Assembly (NCBI GenBank): GCA_026645375.1
Contig: JAPFFX010000106.1
Location: 1 to 15,577 of the forward strand
Length of the DNA stretch: 15,577 nucleotides
From: Citricoccus sp. WCRC_4
GTDB lineage: Bacteria; Actinomycetota; Actinomycetes; Actinomycetales; Micrococcaceae
Reading direction: 5' to 3'
The translations under genes were made by a program, and so were the position numbers. The notes below the pieces were generated by a model. It was not told the origin of the DNA. It did no database searches and was given only the letters and a program-made list of their open reading frames with translations. Of the stretch, positions 13,167-15,577 are shown in pieces; position 1 is the stretch's first letter, and each line of letters opens with the position of its first letter.

Positions 13167-13211
13167 TCGCGGTCGGCCGGACTGATCGAGACCGGGCGAC
13201 CGCGACCGGCC
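13161..13211 (-). terminator. Terminator hairpin of the aldo/keto reductase gene
   Basis: GGCCGGTCGCGGTCG (13161-13175) and CGACCGCGACCGGCC (13197-13211) form a perfect 15-bp stem with a 21-base loop, 14 bases after the reductase stop codon. There is no T-run, as is common for actinobacterial terminators. Confidence 0.65.
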
Positions 13212-13225
13212 GACGGGGGCGTCGA

Positions 13226-14233
13226 TCAGACGACGCGGGCCTCGGGGACCGAGACCTTGGCCGGGTCGTCGGTGACCACGTGACCGATAGCGGCATCCAC
13301 GGCCGCGAGGGTGGACTCGTCCAGGGTGATCCCGGAGGCCTGGACGTTCTCCACGATCTGCTCGGGACGGGATGCCCCCACGATGGCACCGGCGACGTTC
13401 GGGTTGGACAGCACCCAGGCGATGGCCAGCTGGCCCATGGTGCAGTCCAGGTCCTCGGCGATCGGCTTCAGCTTCTGCACGGCGGTCAGGACGTCATCGG
13501 TCAGCCAGGCAGCCATGGTCCGCTGCCCGCCGCCCTTCTCGTCGGTGGCCCGTGAACCGGCCGGGGGCTGCTGGCCGGGCAGGTACTTGCCGGTCAGGGT
13601 GCCGCCGGCCATCGGGGACCAGACGATCTGGGACATGCCGAGGTCCTCACACGCGGGGACGACCTCGGGCTCGATCACGCGCCACAGCATCGAGTACTGG
13701 GGCTGGTTGGAGATCAGCTGGATGCCCAGGGACCTCGCCATGGCGTGGGCCTCGCGGATCTTGTCCGCGGGCCACTCGGAGACGCCGATGTACAGGGCCT
13801 TGCCGGACCGCACGACGTCCGCGAACGCCTGCATGGTCTCCTCCAGGGGGGTCTCCACGTCGTAGCGGTGCGCCTGGTAGAGGTCCACGTAGTCCATCTG
13901 CAGGCGCTCCAGGGAGCCGTTGATCGACTCGAGGATGTGCTTGCGGGACAGACCGGTGTCATTGGGGCCCTTGGGGCCGGTGGGCCAGTAGACCTTGGTG
14001 AAGACCTCCAGGGATTCCCGGCGCTCACCCTTCAGCGCCTCGCCCAGGACCGACTCGGCCTTGCCGTTCGCGTAGACGTCGGCCGTGTCGAAGCTGGTGA
14101 TGCCCTGGTCGAGGGCCGCCCGGACACAGGCGTGAGCCGTCTCGTTCTCCACCTGGGAGCCGTGGGTCAGCCAGTTGCCGTAGATGATCTCGGAGATCTT
14201 GAGTCCGCTGTTGCCGAGGTATCTGAATCTCAT
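13226..14233 (-). CDS. Aldo/keto reductase (Kv-beta / YghZ-like)
   Basis: The 335-residue NADPH-dependent TIM-barrel oxidoreductase reduces aldehydes or ketones in the cytoplasm. The catalytic tetrad is visible: Asp49 and Tyr54 in FDTADVYANGKAE (48-60), Lys80 in VFTKVYW, and His122 in YVDLYQAHRYD (115-125). Ahead of the barrel, RYLGNSGLKISEI is the typical AKR N-terminal hairpin. Cofactor-binding stretches are WSPMAGGTLTGKY and, near the C-terminus, AGAIVGASRPEQIVENV. Length and motifs fit the Kv-beta-subunit/YghZ branch, where homologues detoxify methylglyoxal and similar carbonyls; the substrate here is not known. The start is supported by the minus-strand -10-like TAGGGT six bases before ATG without a ribosome binding site. 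The gene is isolated by hairpins on both sides and probably monocistronic. Confidence 0.93.
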   Translation of the reverse strand: MRFRYLGNSGLKISEIIYGNWLTHGSQVENETAHACVRAALDQGITSFDTADVYANGKAESVLGEALKGERRESLEVFTKVYWPTGPKGPNDTGLSRKHILESINGSLERLQMDYVDLYQAHRYDVETPLEETMQAFADVVRSGKALYIGVSEWPADKIREAHAMARSLGIQLISNQPQYSMLWRVIEPEVVPACEDLGMSQIVWSPMAGGTLTGKYLPGQQPPAGSRATDEKGGGQRTMAAWLTDDVLTAVQKLKPIAEDLDCTMGQLAIAWVLSNPNVAGAIVGASRPEQIVENVQASGITLDESTLAAVDAAIGHVVTDDPAKVSVPEARVV

Positions 14234-14239
14234 GGATTC

Positions 14240-14245
14240 ACCCTA
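14240..14245 (-). promoter_or_regulatory. -10 hexamer for a leaderless aldo/keto reductase transcript
   Basis: Read on the minus strand this is TAGGGT, matching TANNNT and ending 6 bases before ATG 14233. No ribosome binding site is present. Confidence 0.5.
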
Positions 14246-14260
14246 GTCGGCCGGGAACAG

Positions 14261-14300
14261 CGCAACGGCCGCCCTCCCGTCCGGGAGAGCGGCCGTTGCG
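14261..14300 (-). terminator. Terminator hairpin of the cold-shock gene
   Basis: CGCAACGGCCGC (14261-14272) pairs perfectly with GCGGCCGTTGCG (14289-14300). After a one-base internal mismatch, CTCCC/GGGAG continues the stem to a GTCC tetraloop. It begins 13 bases after the cold-shock stop codon and is followed on the minus strand by a short TGTTCC. It is the clearest terminator in the window. Confidence 0.85.
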
Positions 14301-14313
14301 GCGTCTGATCAGG

Positions 14314-14517
14314 TCAGAGCGGGCGGACTGCAGCAGCCTGCATGCCCTTGGGGCCCTGCTGGGCCTCGAACTCGACCTTCTGGTCCTCCTGGAGCTCCTT
14401 GAAGCCGGAGCCCTCGATGGCGGAGAAGTGGACGAAGATGTCAGCGGAGTTGTCGTCCGGGGAGATGAAGCCGTAGCCCTTCTCAGCGTTGAACCACTTG
14501 ACGGTACCGGTGGCCAT
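14314..14517 (-). CDS. Cold-shock protein (CspA family)
   Basis: The 67-residue single cold-shock domain is an RNA/single-stranded DNA chaperone of the cytoplasm. It opens MATGTVKWFNAEKGYGFI with RNP1 KGYGFI (13-18), and RNP2 is DIFVHF (26-31); the protein ends QGPKGMQAAAVRPL. Both RNP motifs and the aromatic nucleic-acid-binding residues (Trp8, Phe9, Tyr15, Phe17, Phe28, Phe31) are intact, and the length is that of the family. I chose ATG 14517 because AGAGG lies five bases before it; an ATG at 14532 would add five unconserved residues and contain that site. It has its own predicted promoter about 150 bases upstream and a strong terminator. Two GC-rich hairpins stand just upstream of the ribosome binding site, consistent with post-transcriptional, temperature-dependent control known for cspA-type leaders. 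Confidence 0.95.
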   Translation of the reverse strand: MATGTVKWFNAEKGYGFISPDDNSADIFVHFSAIEGSGFKELQEDQKVEFEAQQGPKGMQAAAVRPL

Positions 14518-14543
14518 GGATGCCTCTTTCATTGGGGTGTTGA

Positions 14544-14592
14544 CCCGCGGGGGTTCCCGCGGGGGCGAAGCGGTGTGTGGCGAAACCGCTTC
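14544..14592 (-). promoter_or_regulatory. Two hairpins in the cold-shock leader
   Basis: GAAGCGGT (14567-14574) pairs with ACCGCTTC (14585-14592), and CCCGCGGG (14544-14551) pairs with CCCGCGGG (14556-14563) around a four-base loop. Each CCCGCGGG is itself a palindrome. Both hairpins lie 20-75 bases before the start codon inside the predicted leader. A thermosensor role is inference. Confidence 0.5.
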
Positions 14593-14667
14593 CCAACGCC
14601 CCGTCCAGCCCGAGGGCTGACCGGTCCGCAGTGATGACGGACTTACTGCTACTACACTTCGTCGCCC

Positions 14668-14673
14668 ATATTA
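14668..14673 (-). promoter_or_regulatory. -10 hexamer for the cold-shock gene
   Basis: TAATAT on the minus strand lies in the most AT-rich patch of this intergenic region. It would give a leader of about 145 bases, comparable to known cspA leaders. The -35 is weak (CTGTTG at 17-base spacing). A small CCCC-AC-GGGG inverted repeat with a downstream T-rich stretch (14687-14706) just upstream may weakly terminate the sortase transcript. Confidence 0.4.
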
Positions 14674-14732
14674 CGTGAGAGTGGTCGAAACAACAGCCCC
14701 ACGGGGTCGAATCCTCGGCGTTGGCCAAGAAT

Positions 14733-15359
14733 TCACCCCGAGCGTGAGGCATAGACCACCCGGTTCTCCAGGTACTGATCCCGGACGGTGTCGAAGACCC
14801 CCGTGCACGTGATCAGCCGGACCTCGTCACCGGCCACCGCTCCGTAGACATCGAGCGTGGGGAAGTCGTCCACCGGGTGGTCCGCCACGCGATCCACCCG
14901 GTAGACGCGGACGTCCCCGGCGGCGTCGGTCACCTGTACCTCGTGCCCGGGGCCCAGCTCCAGCAGTCGCTCGAAGATCGCGGGGCCGGCCGGTGTGTCC
15001 ACGTGGGCGACGAAGACGGTCGGGTGGCCTCCCTCCGGATTCTCATCCGGTGAGTACCACCCGACGTCTTCACCGCTGTCCGGGACCTCGAGGGTCCCAT
15101 CGTCCTGGACCTGCACCCCGATGAGGCCGGTCCGCACCTCGATGGCCGGGATCTCCAGTCGGGCGGGAGCGACCGGTGCGGACAGGGTGTCAGCGGGCCC
15201 CTTCCAGGCCGACTCCACGCTGTTCAGGAACGCCGACGTATCCATCGAACAACCCGCCAGCGGCGCCGCCAGGGCGGTCCCGGCCAGCACGGCGCCGAGG
15301 CGCCGGGCCCGCCTTGGCGGCCGGCGTGTGTTCACGGTGGATACGTCCCGGGGGCTCAT
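14733..15359 (-). CDS. Class F sortase
   Basis: The 208-residue cysteine transpeptidase joins surface proteins to the cell wall on the outer face of the membrane. The catalytic residues are visible: His119 in TVFVAHVDTPAGPA (114-127), Cys185 in LITCTGVF (182-189) and Arg200 in YLENRVVYA (196-204). Spacing and the HVDT/TCTG forms point to class F (close to class E), the actinobacterial group. The N-terminus is basic (RRPPRRARR) followed by a hydrophobic stretch ending LAGC at Cys37, a good lipobox, so this sortase may be lipid-anchored instead of held by a signal-anchor helix. The start ATG overlaps the upstream gene's TGA by four bases (ATGA), implying translational coupling. That upstream gene encodes a surface protein with a sorting-type tail, its probable substrate. 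Confidence 0.9.
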   Translation of the reverse strand: MSPRDVSTVNTRRPPRRARRLGAVLAGTALAAPLAGCSMDTSAFLNSVESAWKGPADTLSAPVAPARLEIPAIEVRTGLIGVQVQDDGTLEVPDSGEDVGWYSPDENPEGGHPTVFVAHVDTPAGPAIFERLLELGPGHEVQVTDAAGDVRVYRVDRVADHPVDDFPTLDVYGAVAGDEVRLITCTGVFDTVRDQYLENRVVYASRSG

Positions 15360-15577
15360 ACGGCGCTTCGCCTCCGGCGGACCAGCGTGTAGGCGCCCAG
15401 GCTGACGGCGGCGGCGACGGCACCCGCCGTGGCGATCGGCAGGACCATGTTCTGGTCGGGCGCATCGCCCCGGCCGGCGTCGACACCCCCGACCGGCAAC
15501 TGCGTGTCGTCTCCGGCCGGAGCACCGGGACCGGTGCCGGCCTGGTCCGGTGTGGTGGCCGCGCAGCCCGGGTCCGT
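15356..15577 (-). CDS. Surface protein with sortase-type C-terminal tail (partial; 5' end outside window)
   Basis: Only the last 73 residues are present. They comprise a Pro/Gly/Ala/Thr-rich spacer (1-24), then QLPVGGVDAGRGD (26-38), a hydrophobic helix of about 20 residues (44-66, VLPIATAGAVAAAVSLGAYT) and a basic end RRRRSAV. This is the tripartite layout of a cell-wall sorting signal, with LPVGG-V-D-A-G in place of canonical LPxTG. Class F sortase neighbours in Actinobacteria often carry related P-x-G-G-V-x-T-G motifs, so I take this to be the sorting signal; exact recognition is inference. The stop overlaps the sortase start as ATGA (15356-15359). The protein's function, presumably in the missing N-terminal part, cannot be read here. 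No frameshift is needed, and the frame is open to the window edge. Confidence 0.75.
   Translation of the reverse strand, partial: TDPGCAATTPDQAGTGPGAPAGDDTQLPVGGVDAGRGDAPDQNMVLPIATAGAVAAAVSLGAYTLVRRRRSAV

Overview
The window is very GC-rich with strong G/C bias at third codon positions. It carries a class F sortase, tandem Lrp-type regulation and several genes whose start codon sits 6-9 bases after a TANNNT -10 hexamer with no ribosome binding site (leaderless starts). Together these point to a high-GC actinobacterium. The Micrococcaceae (Citricoccus, Micrococcus or Kocuria type) is my best guess from overall character; I cannot confirm the genus without a search. I see no tRNA, rRNA, insertion sequence, integrase or CRISPR array. 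Gene density is high and no gene-free stretch exceeds 300 bases. The longest are 12947-13225 and 14518-14732, and both hold structured regulatory DNA.

Left part (1-2557, + strand): a membrane-tethered glutamate-synthase-domain flavoprotein, possibly starting before the window, followed by a small DUF3237 protein. The DUF3237 gene converges on the next gene, and both stop codons lie in one 10-bp palindrome.

Region 2562-8044 is the most interesting block. A double-length Lrp/AsnC regulator (minus strand) faces away from two polytopic membrane proteins, a DUF5058-type protein and an uncharacterised partner, followed by an M20 metallo-amidohydrolase and an MFS transporter. I infer a regulated uptake-and-hydrolysis cassette for a peptide or N-acyl/amidated amino acid. 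The two membrane proteins look like an uncharacterised two-subunit transporter, the hydrolase would release the amino acid, and the Lrp protein would sense it.

Region 8055-11230 has a four-helix membrane protein and two further divergently oriented MFS transporters. Their shared 104-bp intergenic region carries a clean 8-9-8 inverted repeat over a predicted promoter.

Region 11289-14517 is entirely on the minus strand. It encodes a small acidic protein with calcium-loop-like motifs, a secreted Pro/Thr-rich surface protein with an Ig/cadherin-like domain and a C-terminal membrane anchor, an aldo/keto reductase and a cold-shock protein. The gaps between these genes contain strong terminator hairpins, overlapping and mutually exclusive inverted repeats, and a long AT-richer inverted repeat around the surface-protein promoter.

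Right edge (14733-15577, minus strand): a class F sortase with a lipobox, translationally coupled (ATGA overlap) to the C-terminal end of a surface protein with a sorting-signal-like tail. The upstream gene runs off the window and looks like the sortase's dedicated substrate.
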